Assembly (NCBI GenBank): GCA_041687095.1
Contig: JAWLCQ010000080.1
Location: forward strand, 1 to 19,713
Origin: JAWLCQ01 sp041687095
Lineage (GTDB): Bacteria > Planctomycetota > Phycisphaerae > SM23-33
Direction of reading: 5' to 3'
Length of the DNA stretch: 19,713 nucleotides
The position numbers were made by a program, and so were the translations under genes. A model generated the notes under the pieces. The model saw nothing but the letters and a program-made list of their open reading frames with translations, was not told the origin of the DNA and made no database searches. Positions 8,046 through 14,331 of the stretch are shown here, piece by piece (position 1 is the stretch's first letter; each line of letters begins with the position of its first letter).

Positions 8046-8447
8046 ATGGCCGAGGAACGGGACAGCGCGGAGCGACGACCGGCGGGGCGGGCCCTGCGGG
8101 TCCGTCGCGGGGAGGACTTCAGCCGCCTGTTCGATCGGGGCCGGCGGGCCGCGGACCGGCGGATGACGCTGCTGGGCGGACCGGCCGACGATGGCTGGGA
8201 GGGTCCGGCGCGGCTGGGGGTGGCGGTATCGCGGCGGTGCGGGGGGGCGGTGCAGCGGAACCGCCTCAAACGCCTCTGCCGCGAGGCCTTCCGCATTGTC
8301 CGCCCCGAACTGCCCCGCGGGTGGGACTTCATCCTCCTGCCCCGCCCCGACAAGGGCCTCTCCCTCCCGCGCCTCCAGCAGTCCATCCTCGCCCTGGCGA
8401 AGAAGCTCGTCGAGCAGGGCCCGGCCCCGGGGGAGGGCAACGCGTGA
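8046..8447 (+). CDS. rnpA: Ribonuclease P protein component RnpA
   Basis: The protein subunit of RNase P, which helps the catalytic RNA bind pre-tRNA leaders and remove them. The 133-aa product has the RnpA pattern: LRVRRGEDFSRLFDRGRRAADRR near residues 18-40, RLGVAVSRRCGGAVQRNRLKRLCREAFR (about 57-84) with the RNR signature that contacts RNA and metal, then WDFILLPRP and a final helix SLPRLQQSILALAKKLVEQ. The ATG at 8046 gives family-normal length; a longer frame would run into the terminator. It lies 68 bp behind a tRNA gene rather than behind rpmH, and is followed by yidD. The last codons are duplicated ahead of yidD (see the direct repeat). Confidence 0.95.
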   Translation: MAEERDSAERRPAGRALRVRRGEDFSRLFDRGRRAADRRMTLLGGPADDGWEGPARLGVAVSRRCGGAVQRNRLKRLCREAFRIVRPELPRGWDFILLPRPDKGLSLPRLQQSILALAKKLVEQGPAPGEGNA

Positions 8448-8616
8448 GCCGACCCGCCTGGCATTCAAGGGCAGACGATGTCCTGCCACCCAGTGCCTGG
8501 TCCCAGGTCCCCAGTGCGTTTCTTTATCCGCGTTCATCTGCGTTCATCCCCGCTCATTCCCGGATTCGATCAGGACCGCACACTTTCGGTGTGGATGGGG
8601 AGGGCAACGCGTGAGC
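8430..8616. repeat. 20-bp direct repeat flanking a 147-bp insert between rnpA and yidD
   Basis: GGGGAGGGCAACGCGTGAGC occurs at 8430-8449 (end of rnpA, containing its TGA) and again at 8597-8616 (ribosome-binding site and GTG start of yidD). Between them, 8450-8596 holds decamer-like units ATCCGCGTTC, ATCTGCGTTC, ATCCCCGCTC (8526-8555), a degenerate fourth copy, and a CACAC/GTGTG hairpin (8579-8593). Joining the two copies would restore a GTGA overlap of rnpA and yidD, so the insert looks secondary. Confidence 0.85.
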
Positions 8617-8877
8617 GGACTGCGGAGAGCGGCGGTGGGGGGGCTGGTGGGCCTGGTGCGGGCGTACCAGGTGCTGCTGGGGCCGCTGCTGGGGGGGCGC
8701 TGCCGGTTCGTGCCCTCGTGCAGCGAGTACTTCATCACCGCCGTCCGCCGCAAAGGGCCCGTCGTGGGAACGCTCAAGGGCCTGTGGCGGATCCTTCGCT
8801 GCAACCCCTTCTGCCACGGGGGCTATGATCCGGTCGATTCCGAACCGACGGATCGGGAGCAGGGGGCTCATCGTTAG
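8611..8877 (+). CDS. yidD: Membrane protein insertion efficiency factor YidD
   Basis: YidD is a small inner-membrane-associated protein that improves insertion by the YidC pathway. The 88-aa product has a leading amphipathic helix (GLVGLVRAYQVLLGPLLGG) and the family core CRFVPSCSEYFITAVRRKGPVVGTLKGLWRILRCNPFCHGGYDPV, with the conserved Cys residues, the P-S-C-S-x-Y block and the R-C-N-P motif. The GTG start is preceded by GGGGAGGG 6 nt upstream. It follows rnpA as in most bacteria, but yidC does not come next; amrS does. Confidence 0.94.
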   Translation: MSGLRRAAVGGLVGLVRAYQVLLGPLLGGRCRFVPSCSEYFITAVRRKGPVVGTLKGLWRILRCNPFCHGGYDPVDSEPTDREQGAHR

Positions 8878-9009
8878 AATGGTGTGGGAAACCCGTGGCG
8901 AGCCCCGCCCGCCGTGCGGGACGGTCCGTCCGGGAATGCAGCGCCGGGGGCCGCGGGCTTCGCGAACCCAGCGCTCCCCGGCGAGCGAAGACAGGTCAGG
9001 AAGACAATC
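8875..9009 (+). promoter_or_regulatory. Predicted -10 box and structured leader of amrS
   Basis: TAGAAT (8875-8880), identical to the rpoD -10, overlaps the end of yidD; no good -35 is visible. The resulting leader of about 120 nt is very GC-rich and foldable: CGCCGGGG (8942-8949) pairs with CCCCGGCG (8976-8983), enclosing GGG-C-TTCGCGAA-CCC. It also carries GGCGAGCCCCGCCC (8897-8910), a 14-mer found twice more in the window. The ribosome-binding site AGGAAG is at 8998-9003. Confidence 0.4.
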
Positions 9010-10035
9010 ATGTCCGAACTCCATAAAGCCATGCTCTGGTCCCCCGACGAGGAGCAGCGGGTGCGCTGCGAACTCTGCGGGCACCGGTGCGTGATCGCCA
9101 AGTCCCGCTACGGCGTGTGCCGCGTCCGCGAGAACGTCGAGGGCGTCCTCCGCACGCACAGCTACGGCTCGGTGGTGGCGGTCAACGTCGATCCCATCGA
9201 GAAGAAGCCCCTGTTCCACTTCCTGCCCGGGACGAAGTCGCTGTCCATCGCGGCCGCGGGGTGCAACTTCCAGTGCGAGTTCTGCCAGAACTGGCAGATC
9301 TCGCAGCTCCCGCAGACCCGCGGGGGCGGAGCGAAGGGGGAGGCGGTCTCGCCCGAGCAGATCGTGTCGGCCGCCCTGGCCCACGACTGCAAGTCCATCA
9401 GCTACACGTATACCGAACCGACGGTCTTCTTCGAACTCGCCTACGACACGGGCAAGCTCGCGCACGAGCGGGGGCTGAAGAACTGCTTCGTGTCCAACGG
9501 GTACCTCACGCCGCTGGCCGTCGAGACCATCGCCCCGTACCTGGACGCGATCAACGTGGACCTCAAGGCGTTCCGGGACGAGACGTACCGCCGGGTCATG
9601 AAGGCCCGCCTCGAACCGGTGCTCACCTGCCTGCGGGCGATCGTGAAGCAGGGGATCTGGCTGGAGGTGACGACGCTGGTGGTCCCGGGGATGAACGACT
9701 CCCCCGAGGAGCTGCGGGACATCGCGCGGTTCATCTCGGGGGAGCTGGGCCCGCACGTGCCGTGGCACGTTTCGCGGTTCCACGGGGACTACCACATGAC
9801 GGACACGCCCGCCACGCCCACCGAGACGCTGCGGATGGCGTGCGACATCGGCCGCCGCGAGGGCCTGCGGTTCGTGTACAGCGGGAACGTGACGGGCCTG
9901 TGCGACGAGAGCACGTACTGCCCGAGCTGCGAGGAGATGCTGGTGGACCGCTACGGGTTCTCCGTCCGCGAGGTCAGGCTCCAGGACGGGGCGTGCCCGA
10001 ACTGCGGGGAGGGGATTGAGGGCATTTGGGCATAG
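9010..10035 (+). CDS. amrS: AmmeMemoRadiSam-type radical SAM enzyme AmrS
   Basis: A 341-aa radical SAM protein of the AmrS type (related to pyruvate-formate-lyase activating enzymes). The N-terminal metal-binding block RCELCGHRCVIA...YGVCRVR has Cys at 20, 23, 27 and 37. The radical SAM cluster motif C-N-F-Q-C-E-F-C has Cys at 85, 89 and 92, within SIAAAGCNFQCEFCQNWQIS. Later blocks YTYTEPTVFFE, CFVSNGYLT, INVDLKAF and LEVTTLVVPGMNDS follow, then the WHVSRFHGDY segment. A C-terminal CPSC...CPNC pair looks like a zinc ribbon. The reaction is not established; it is usually linked to AMMECR1- and Memo-like proteins, neither of which is encoded nearby. I chose the ATG at 9010 because AGGAAG precedes it and upstream codons are leader-like. 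Confidence 0.92.
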   Translation: MSELHKAMLWSPDEEQRVRCELCGHRCVIAKSRYGVCRVRENVEGVLRTHSYGSVVAVNVDPIEKKPLFHFLPGTKSLSIAAAGCNFQCEFCQNWQISQLPQTRGGGAKGEAVSPEQIVSAALAHDCKSISYTYTEPTVFFELAYDTGKLAHERGLKNCFVSNGYLTPLAVETIAPYLDAINVDLKAFRDETYRRVMKARLEPVLTCLRAIVKQGIWLEVTTLVVPGMNDSPEELRDIARFISGELGPHVPWHVSRFHGDYHMTDTPATPTETLRMACDIGRREGLRFVYSGNVTGLCDESTYCPSCEEMLVDRYGFSVREVRLQDGACPNCGEGIEGIWA

Positions 10036-10041
10036 CGCGCG

Positions 10042-10090
10042 AAGAGACAAGCCAGGCCCCGATCTCAATTCCGGGCCTGGCTTGCCTCTT
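10042..10090. terminator. Bidirectional terminator between amrS and the small basic protein gene
   Basis: A 12-bp perfect stem (10048-10059 with 10073-10084) continues, after one mismatch, with AAGAG/CTCTT (10042-10046, 10086-10090), around a 13-nt loop. It lies between convergent transcripts. Flanks are only moderately T-rich in both directions (CTTGCCTCTT and CTTGTCTCTT). Confidence 0.75.
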
Positions 10091-10172
10091 GCGGCGGCGG
10101 CACACAGGGCGGACGCCAGGACGAGGAAAGGTTCCCGTCCCGCCGCCGCGAGTCCCCGATGCAGTGTCCGCG

Positions 10173-10250
10173 TTACTTCTTCTTGCGGCGATTGCGGCGC
10201 TCGCGGCGCTTCTTGCTGCCGACCTTGCGGCGGCGACGGGATTTAGCCAT
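10173..10250 (-). CDS. Very small, extremely basic protein (25 aa), possibly ribosome-associated
   Basis: The minus strand encodes 25 residues, MAKSRRRRKVGSK then KRRERRNRRKKK, with 17 Arg/Lys and a single Glu. It is too short for ordinary gene calling. Support comes from its setting: an isolated reading frame with its own near-consensus promoter (10299-10327), GAGGA about 7 nt before the ATG, and a hairpin terminator downstream shared with amrS. Composition and size resemble tiny ribosomal proteins (bTHX, bL36-sized, or the AURKAIP1/COX24-domain type), but I do not recognise the sequence as any of these. An RNA-binding, ribosome- or nucleoid-associated role is inference. The codons are ordinary Arg CGC and Lys AAG, as in highly expressed genes. 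Confidence 0.72.
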   Translation of the reverse strand: MAKSRRRRKVGSKKRRERRNRRKKK

Positions 10251-10298
10251 GGATCTTCCTCATTCCGTATCAAAAGTTTGCTGGATACCGAGTCGCTT

Positions 10299-10327
10299 AT
10301 GATACCGCGCAGGGGAGCGGATGTCAC
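10299..10327 (-). promoter_or_regulatory. Promoter of the 25-aa basic protein gene
   Basis: On the minus strand, GTGACA (10327-10322), a 17-bp spacer and TATCAT (10304-10299), each 5 of 6 to consensus. The transcript would start near 10292, leaving a leader of about 40 nt with GAGGA. It lies 20 bp behind the stop of the upstream kinase gene. Confidence 0.7.
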
Positions 10328-10347
10328 GCGCGAGTCGCGATTTTCGC

Positions 10348-11436
10348 CTACTCGTCTTCGCGCACGGGGAGGGTGATGACGAACCGCGTCCCTCGCCCGG
10401 GCTCGCTCTCGACGTCGATCGTCCCGCCCATCTCCCCGACGAGGCCCTGGACCACCGACAGGCCCAAGCCGACATTCGCCCGGTCGCCCCCGGCGTGGAG
10501 GCCCTTGGTGGTGAAGAAGGGCTCGAAGATCAGGGGCAGGTTCCGCGGGGCGATGCCCGCCCCCGTATCGCCCACCGTGAGGCGGACGCCCTGCTCGTCG
10601 GGGGCCAGGAAGACCGACAGCGTGCCCCCGTCGGGCATGGCGTCCTCGGCGTTGCTCAGCAGGTTCGCCAGCACCTGGCGCATGCGGTGGGCGTCCACGG
10701 GAACCACCGGGGTGGGGCGCAGGTCCAGGTCCAGCAGGATCCCCTTGTCCGACAGCGGCTGCTCGTGGAGGTGCAGGAACGTCAGGAGGATCTCGGTGAG
10801 GTCGGCGTAGTCGCCCCCCCGGCCGTCCTGGGCGGCGAAGCTGAGCAGGGACTGCGTGATGCGGGCGGCGCGGGTGGTGGCTTCGGCGGTCATCTGCAGG
10901 GCCCGCCGCATGGCCGTGGCGTCCCCGCTGGTGAGGGCGAAGTCCACGAACGTCGCCACTCCCCCGAAGATGTTGTTGAAGTGGTGCGCCACCCCGGCCG
11001 CCAGCGTGCCCAGCGAGGCGCTCTTCTGGGCCCGCGCGAGGCGGTCGGCGATGCGGTGCTGCTGGGTCTCGTCGATGAGGTAGGCGGCCACGCCCGTCTG
11101 CCCCCCGTCGAGCGGGAGGGCGGAGAGGATGACGAGCAGGTGGCGCTGCGTGCCCTCGGGGGTGGGCAGGGCGAACTCGAACTGCGCCCCTTCCCCGCGG
11201 TCGCGGGCGCGGCGGAGGATGCGGTCGAAGAGGCCGCGCCGGGACTCGGGGGCGATCTCCGTCAGGGCCCGGCCCCGAAGGTCCGCGTCGCTCGCGCCCA
11301 GGATCTCGCAGGCGGGGCGGTTGAGGCAGACGATGCGGAAGTCGGCGTCGGCGGCGAGTTGGGCGACGCTGGCGTGCTCGAACAGCCGCCGGTAGAGGTC
11401 CGCGGGCGTTGGGGTGATGGGGTCGTGGGGGGTCAT
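10348..11436 (-). CDS. PAS-domain sensor histidine kinase (cytoplasmic)
   Basis: A 362-aa histidine kinase without membrane segments. Residues about 11-130 form a PAS domain (LYRRLFEHASVAQLAADADFRIVCLNRPACEILG). The dimerisation/phosphoacceptor helix has SLGTLAAGVAHHFNNIFGG (141-159) with His151; the next residue is His where Glu is usual (A-H-E-F-N-N). The ATPase domain has the N box QVLANLLSNAEDAM (Asn262), G1 DTGAGI (290-295), the F box FEPFFTTK and G2 VGLGLSVV (322-329), all intact. The A-H-x-F-N-N/P-F-F-T-T-K set fits the NtrB-like HPK4 group. Its ATG overlaps the stop of the upstream lipoprotein gene by 4 nt, so the two are probably co-translated. No response regulator is adjacent. Confidence 0.92.
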   Translation of the reverse strand: MTPHDPITPTPADLYRRLFEHASVAQLAADADFRIVCLNRPACEILGASDADLRGRALTEIAPESRRGLFDRILRRARDRGEGAQFEFALPTPEGTQRHLLVILSALPLDGGQTGVAAYLIDETQQHRIADRLARAQKSASLGTLAAGVAHHFNNIFGGVATFVDFALTSGDATAMRRALQMTAEATTRAARITQSLLSFAAQDGRGGDYADLTEILLTFLHLHEQPLSDKGILLDLDLRPTPVVPVDAHRMRQVLANLLSNAEDAMPDGGTLSVFLAPDEQGVRLTVGDTGAGIAPRNLPLIFEPFFTTKGLHAGGDRANVGLGLSVVQGLVGEMGGTIDVESEPGRGTRFVITLPVREDE

Positions 11437-12350
11437 GGCTGCCTGGGGGGCTCCGGGAGGGGGGGGGCGTCGGGCAGGGTGTGGGCTTCGACGACCTCGC
11501 GCAGGGCCATCTTCTCCACCGTCGGGATCAGCACGAGGGCGGTCTCGTAGGGCACGCCCTCCTTGTTCCGCAGCAGGAAGTGCTTGCCCACGCTGTCGGG
11601 GGCGTCGGCGTTCATGCCGGGCCCCAGAACGATCAGGTCCCCGCTGGCGGCGCGGACGCGGAACGTCAGGGCGTCGAAGGTGTGCATCTGTGAAGCGTTG
11701 ACCAGCGTGTAGATGCCGTTTCGCTTCACGTACCGCGGGCGGAGGCGGGCGGAGCGGAGCTGCGGGACCGCCGTGAGGACGACCGTGTCGTGGCGGTCGT
11801 TGAGCGTGCACAGCAGCGACAGCAGGTTGTCCCCGGGGGGGAAGTCCGCCCCGCTGAGGGTGCGGTCGGGGTGGCGGGTGAAGATGGTCTGGGCGTCCTG
11901 ATGGGGCTTGAGGACGATCTGGACGGGTTCCCCGGGGACGACCCAGATGAGCTGCTCGGCAACGGGTTGGCCGGTGATCTCCTCGAGCACCCGCACCACG
12001 TCGGGCCACGCCCGCTTCTCCGCCACCCCCACGCGCAGGCCGTTGCTCCTCAGCGTCTCGGTGTGGGAGAGGTTCACGGGCTCCTCGTTGAGGTAGCTCC
12101 AGAGCTGCTCGGACTGGCTGATGGTTCCGAGGGGGACCTCGACGGTCACGGTCTGCAAGCGGATGAGGTAGCGGAACTCCGTGGGCGCCGCCGCCGAGTC
12201 GACGGGGGGGGCGTGGCCCCGCGGACCGGCCGCGGGGGGGAGCGATGGGGGCGTTCGATCCGCGCCCTCGCCGCCCGCGGGCGCGCAGCCCACGGTCAGC
12301 GCGGCCGCCAGAACCGCCGCCCCGAGTACAGTGACCTTCATCATGGCCAT
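11433..12350 (-). CDS. Putative lipoprotein coupled to the histidine kinase
   Basis: A protein of about 305 aa. The N-terminus has KVTVLGAAVLAAALTVGC, a signal peptide with a Cys in a relaxed lipobox (T-V-G-C), followed by a low-complexity Pro/Gly linker. The mature part begins FRYLIRLQTVTVEVPLGTISQSEQLW and includes LRSNGLRVGVAEKRAWPDV, a beta-rich middle, and MNADAPDSVGKHFLLRNKEG. The family is unknown to me; similar lipoproteins with an LRSNGLRVG motif are common in planctomycetes by memory. Several starts are possible (GTG 12374, ATG 12359, 12350, 12344, 12341). I prefer 12350 because it lies 7 nt after a predicted -10 box, though a leader start at 12344 or 12341 would also fit the signal peptide. 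Stop overlaps the kinase start. Confidence 0.78.
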   Translation of the reverse strand: MAMMKVTVLGAAVLAAALTVGCAPAGGEGADRTPPSLPPAAGPRGHAPPVDSAAAPTEFRYLIRLQTVTVEVPLGTISQSEQLWSYLNEEPVNLSHTETLRSNGLRVGVAEKRAWPDVVRVLEEITGQPVAEQLIWVVPGEPVQIVLKPHQDAQTIFTRHPDRTLSGADFPPGDNLLSLLCTLNDRHDTVVLTAVPQLRSARLRPRYVKRNGIYTLVNASQMHTFDALTFRVRAASGDLIVLGPGMNADAPDSVGKHFLLRNKEGVPYETALVLIPTVEKMALREVVEAHTLPDAPPLPEPPRQP

Positions 12351-12357
12351 GTCCGCC

Positions 12358-12387
12358 ATGCTAGCCCTTTGCACGGACCGCTGTCAA
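12358..12387 (-). promoter_or_regulatory. Promoter of the lipoprotein-kinase operon
   Basis: On the minus strand, a perfect TTGACA (12387-12382), an 18-bp spacer and TAGCAT (12363-12358). The ATG at 12350 begins 7 nt after the -10, and there is no Shine-Dalgarno sequence before it, so the mRNA may be leaderless. Confidence 0.6.
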
Positions 12388-12415
12388 TCCGGGCGGTCGA
12401 TGGTTCCGGCAGGGA

Positions 12416-12444
12416 CTGGACGTTGGTGGAGGAATGCCTATACT
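12416..12444 (+). promoter_or_regulatory. Predicted promoter of manC, divergent from the lipoprotein promoter
   Basis: CTGGAC (12416-12421), a 17-bp spacer and TATACT (12439-12444). The leader of about 55 nt contains a 6-bp GC hairpin (GGCGGC 12474-12479 with GCCGCC 12483-12488) ahead of the GGGAG site (12496-12500). Confidence 0.5.
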
Positions 12445-12506
12445 TGGACGATCTTTAGAACATGAGGCCTTCGGGCGGCGCGGCCGCCGGGCATCGGGAG
12501 AACGTT

Positions 12507-13580
12507 ATGCGACATGCTGTCATCCTCGCCGGGGGGTCGGGCAAGCGCCTGTGGCCCATGAGCCGCAAGAGCCGGCCCAAGCAACTCCTGCCCATCGTGG
12601 GCGGCAAGAGCCTGCTGGAACTCGCCGTCGACCGCCTCCGCGGGACCTTCCCCCCGGAGAACATCTGCGTCGTCACCAACGCCGAGTACGCCGGGGAGGT
12701 CGCCAAGGCCCTGCCCGACCTGCCGCGAGACAACATCATCGGGGAGCCCGAGGGCCGCGACACCGCCGCCGCCATCGCCCTCGCCGCGCAGATCCTCCAC
12801 GGCCGCAGCCCCGACGCCACCATGGCCGTCTTCACCGCCGACCACGTCATCCGCCCCGTCGAGCGGTTCGCCGAGGCCGTCCAGACCGCCTGCGAAGTCG
12901 CCGAGGGCGATCCGAAGGCGCTGGTGACGTTCGGCATCCGCCCGACGTGGCCGCACACCGGGCTGGGCTACGTGCACTGCGGGCAGAAGCTCGACGACGC
13001 CTACCGCGTGATCGGGTTCCGCGAGAAGCCCTCCCGCGCCGACGCCCGCCGCTACGTGGACAGCGGGGAGTACTTCTGGAACAGCGGCATGTTCGTCTGG
13101 AAGGTCGCCGCCATCCGCTCCGCCCTCCAGCAGCACCTCCCCGAGACGATGGCCAAGCTCGCCGCCATCCCCGACGCCGCCTCCCGCAACAAGGACCTCA
13201 CCGCCATCCTCCGCGAGGTCTACCCCTCGCTGCAGAAGATCTCCATCGACTTCGCCGTCATGGAGAAGGCCGCCACCGTCAAGATGGTCGAGCTGCCCTG
13301 CGAGTGGTTCGACGTCGGCAGTTGGCCGGCCCTGGAGACGGTGAGTGAGCAGGACGAGGGCGGCAACGTCGTCCTCGCCGACACCGCCATCGTCATCAAC
13401 GGGCTGCGGAACATCCTCGTCAGCGAGGACCCCGGGCACCTGCTGACGGTCCTGGGCGTGGACGACTGCATCATCGTCCACACCCCCGACGCCACGCTCG
13501 TCTGCAGCACCTCCGACGCCCAGCAGCTCAAGGAACTCGTCGAACTCATCGGGCAGAAGTACGGCGGGAAGTACCTGTAG
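12507..13580 (+). CDS. manC: Mannose-1-phosphate guanylyltransferase (GDP-mannose pyrophosphorylase)
   Basis: Makes GDP-mannose from GTP and mannose-1-phosphate for polysaccharide and glycan synthesis. The 357-aa product starts with the nucleotide-binding signature AVILAGGSGKRLWPMSR followed by PKQLL (about 4-26). Further blocks are VVTNAEY, EPEGRDTAAAIALAA, VFTADHVI (metal/GTP site), HTGLGYVHCG, VIGFREKPS (about 170-180), YFWNSGMFVWK, ISIDFAVMEKA and WFDVGSWPAL. The C-terminal part (about 275-357) is a short left-handed helix-type domain; there is no C-terminal phosphomannose isomerase domain, so it is monofunctional. The ATG at 12507 is chosen because GGGAG lies 6 nt upstream and the family starts just before the AVILAGG motif; an in-frame ATG at 12462 is less likely. 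Confidence 0.95.
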   Translation: MRHAVILAGGSGKRLWPMSRKSRPKQLLPIVGGKSLLELAVDRLRGTFPPENICVVTNAEYAGEVAKALPDLPRDNIIGEPEGRDTAAAIALAAQILHGRSPDATMAVFTADHVIRPVERFAEAVQTACEVAEGDPKALVTFGIRPTWPHTGLGYVHCGQKLDDAYRVIGFREKPSRADARRYVDSGEYFWNSGMFVWKVAAIRSALQQHLPETMAKLAAIPDAASRNKDLTAILREVYPSLQKISIDFAVMEKAATVKMVELPCEWFDVGSWPALETVSEQDEGGNVVLADTAIVINGLRNILVSEDPGHLLTVLGVDDCIIVHTPDATLVCSTSDAQQLKELVELIGQKYGGKYL

Positions 13581-13845
13581 GATTTCGGATTTGGGATTTC
13601 GGATTGCGGATTCGCGTGGGCGACGAGCAACGTCCTCTCGTGAAGGAAGAACCAATGACGTAAGGACATGGTGACGAATGGTGGAGTGGACGTCCCGGCA
13701 AGGCCCGGAACTCAACGAAAGCCTCCCGCGAGCATTTGCCCTTCGTCATTACTTCATCGGTCATTGGACCCACGTCCACCCGCGTGTGGGACTTCGGTAG
13801 AACACCCACGCAAATCCGAAATCCGAAATCTGGAATCCGAAATCC
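13580..13845. repeat. Large inverted repeat made of GGATTTC-type heptads
   Basis: The left arm is five 7-bp units (13580-13614: GGATTTC, GGATTTG, GGATTTC, GGATTGC, GGATTCG) followed by CGTGGG. The right arm (13805-13845) is its reverse complement, CCCACG followed by five heptads. Over 41 bp the arms match at 36 positions. Inner segments CCAATGAC (13652-13659) and GTCATTGG (13760-13767), and TGACGAA (13672-13678) and TTCGTCA (13742-13748), are also inverted. The element fills the manC-ruvX gap from the manC stop to 7 bp before ruvX. Confidence 0.85.
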
Positions 13846-13852
13846 CAGACCC

Positions 13853-14296
13853 ATGCGTTACCTGGCCATTGATCACGGCACCCGCCGCATCGGGGTGGCG
13901 ATCGGGTCCACCGAGGACCGCATCGCCGCCCCCGTGTCCGTCGTGCCCGCCCTCCCCGAGGACGCCGCCCTCGCCCGCCTCGCCGCCCTCACCGCGGAGT
14001 ACGGGGCGGGGGAACTCGTCGTGGGCCTGCCGCTGAACATGGACGACACCGAGGGCCCCCAGGCCCTCGCCGCCCGCGCCTTCGCCGCCCGCCTCGCCGC
14101 CGCCACGAACGTCCCCGTCGTGCTCTGGGACGAGCGGCTGAGTTCCTTCTCCGCCGACCAAGCCCTCGCCGGGCAGTACACCCGCAAGCAGAAGAAGGCC
14201 CGCCAGGACGCCGTCGCCGCCGCCGCCATCCTCCAGGACTTCCTCCTCGCCCCCGACGACGCCCGCAACGCCGCCGAACGCGTCGAGGCGCGGTGA
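13853..14296 (+). CDS. ruvX: YqgF/RuvX-family RNase H-fold nuclease
   Basis: Family members are RNase H-like nucleases; the E. coli protein YqgF/RuvX acts in 16S rRNA 5'-end maturation. The 147-aa product has the first catalytic Asp in MRYLAIDHGTRRIGVAIG (D7), the strand LVVGLPLNMD (56-64) with DTEGPQA, the block WDERLSSFSAD with Glu94, and RQDAVAAAAILQDFL with Asp119. All acidic active-site residues are therefore present, and the length is typical. The ATG at 13853 begins 7 bp after the heptad inverted repeat, with no clear Shine-Dalgarno sequence in front (AAATCCCAGACCC). It is either read through from manC or expressed from within the repeat. Confidence 0.94.
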   Translation: MRYLAIDHGTRRIGVAIGSTEDRIAAPVSVVPALPEDAALARLAALTAEYGAGELVVGLPLNMDDTEGPQALAARAFAARLAAATNVPVVLWDERLSSFSADQALAGQYTRKQKKARQDAVAAAAILQDFLLAPDDARNAAERVEAR

Positions 14297-14316
14297 CGCC
14301 GGGAAGGGCCCCCGCG

Positions 14317-14325
14317 TGATACCAT
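14317..14325 (+). promoter_or_regulatory. Extended -10 box placed for a leaderless methyltransferase mRNA
   Basis: TG-A-TACCAT (14317-14325) is an extended -10 element. The ATG at 14332 begins 6 nt later and no Shine-Dalgarno precedes it; the only purine run (GGGAAGGG, 14301-14308) is too far upstream. No good -35 is seen. Confidence 0.4.
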
Positions 14326-14331
14326 GATGCC

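Noticed and set aside
8884..9009. Longer AmrS N-terminus starting at the ATG at 8884
   Set aside because: The extra residues are low-complexity and foldable leader sequence; AGGAAG precedes the ATG at 9010.
13580..13845. CRISPR array
   Set aside because: The units are contiguous 7-mers without spacers and no cas genes are near.
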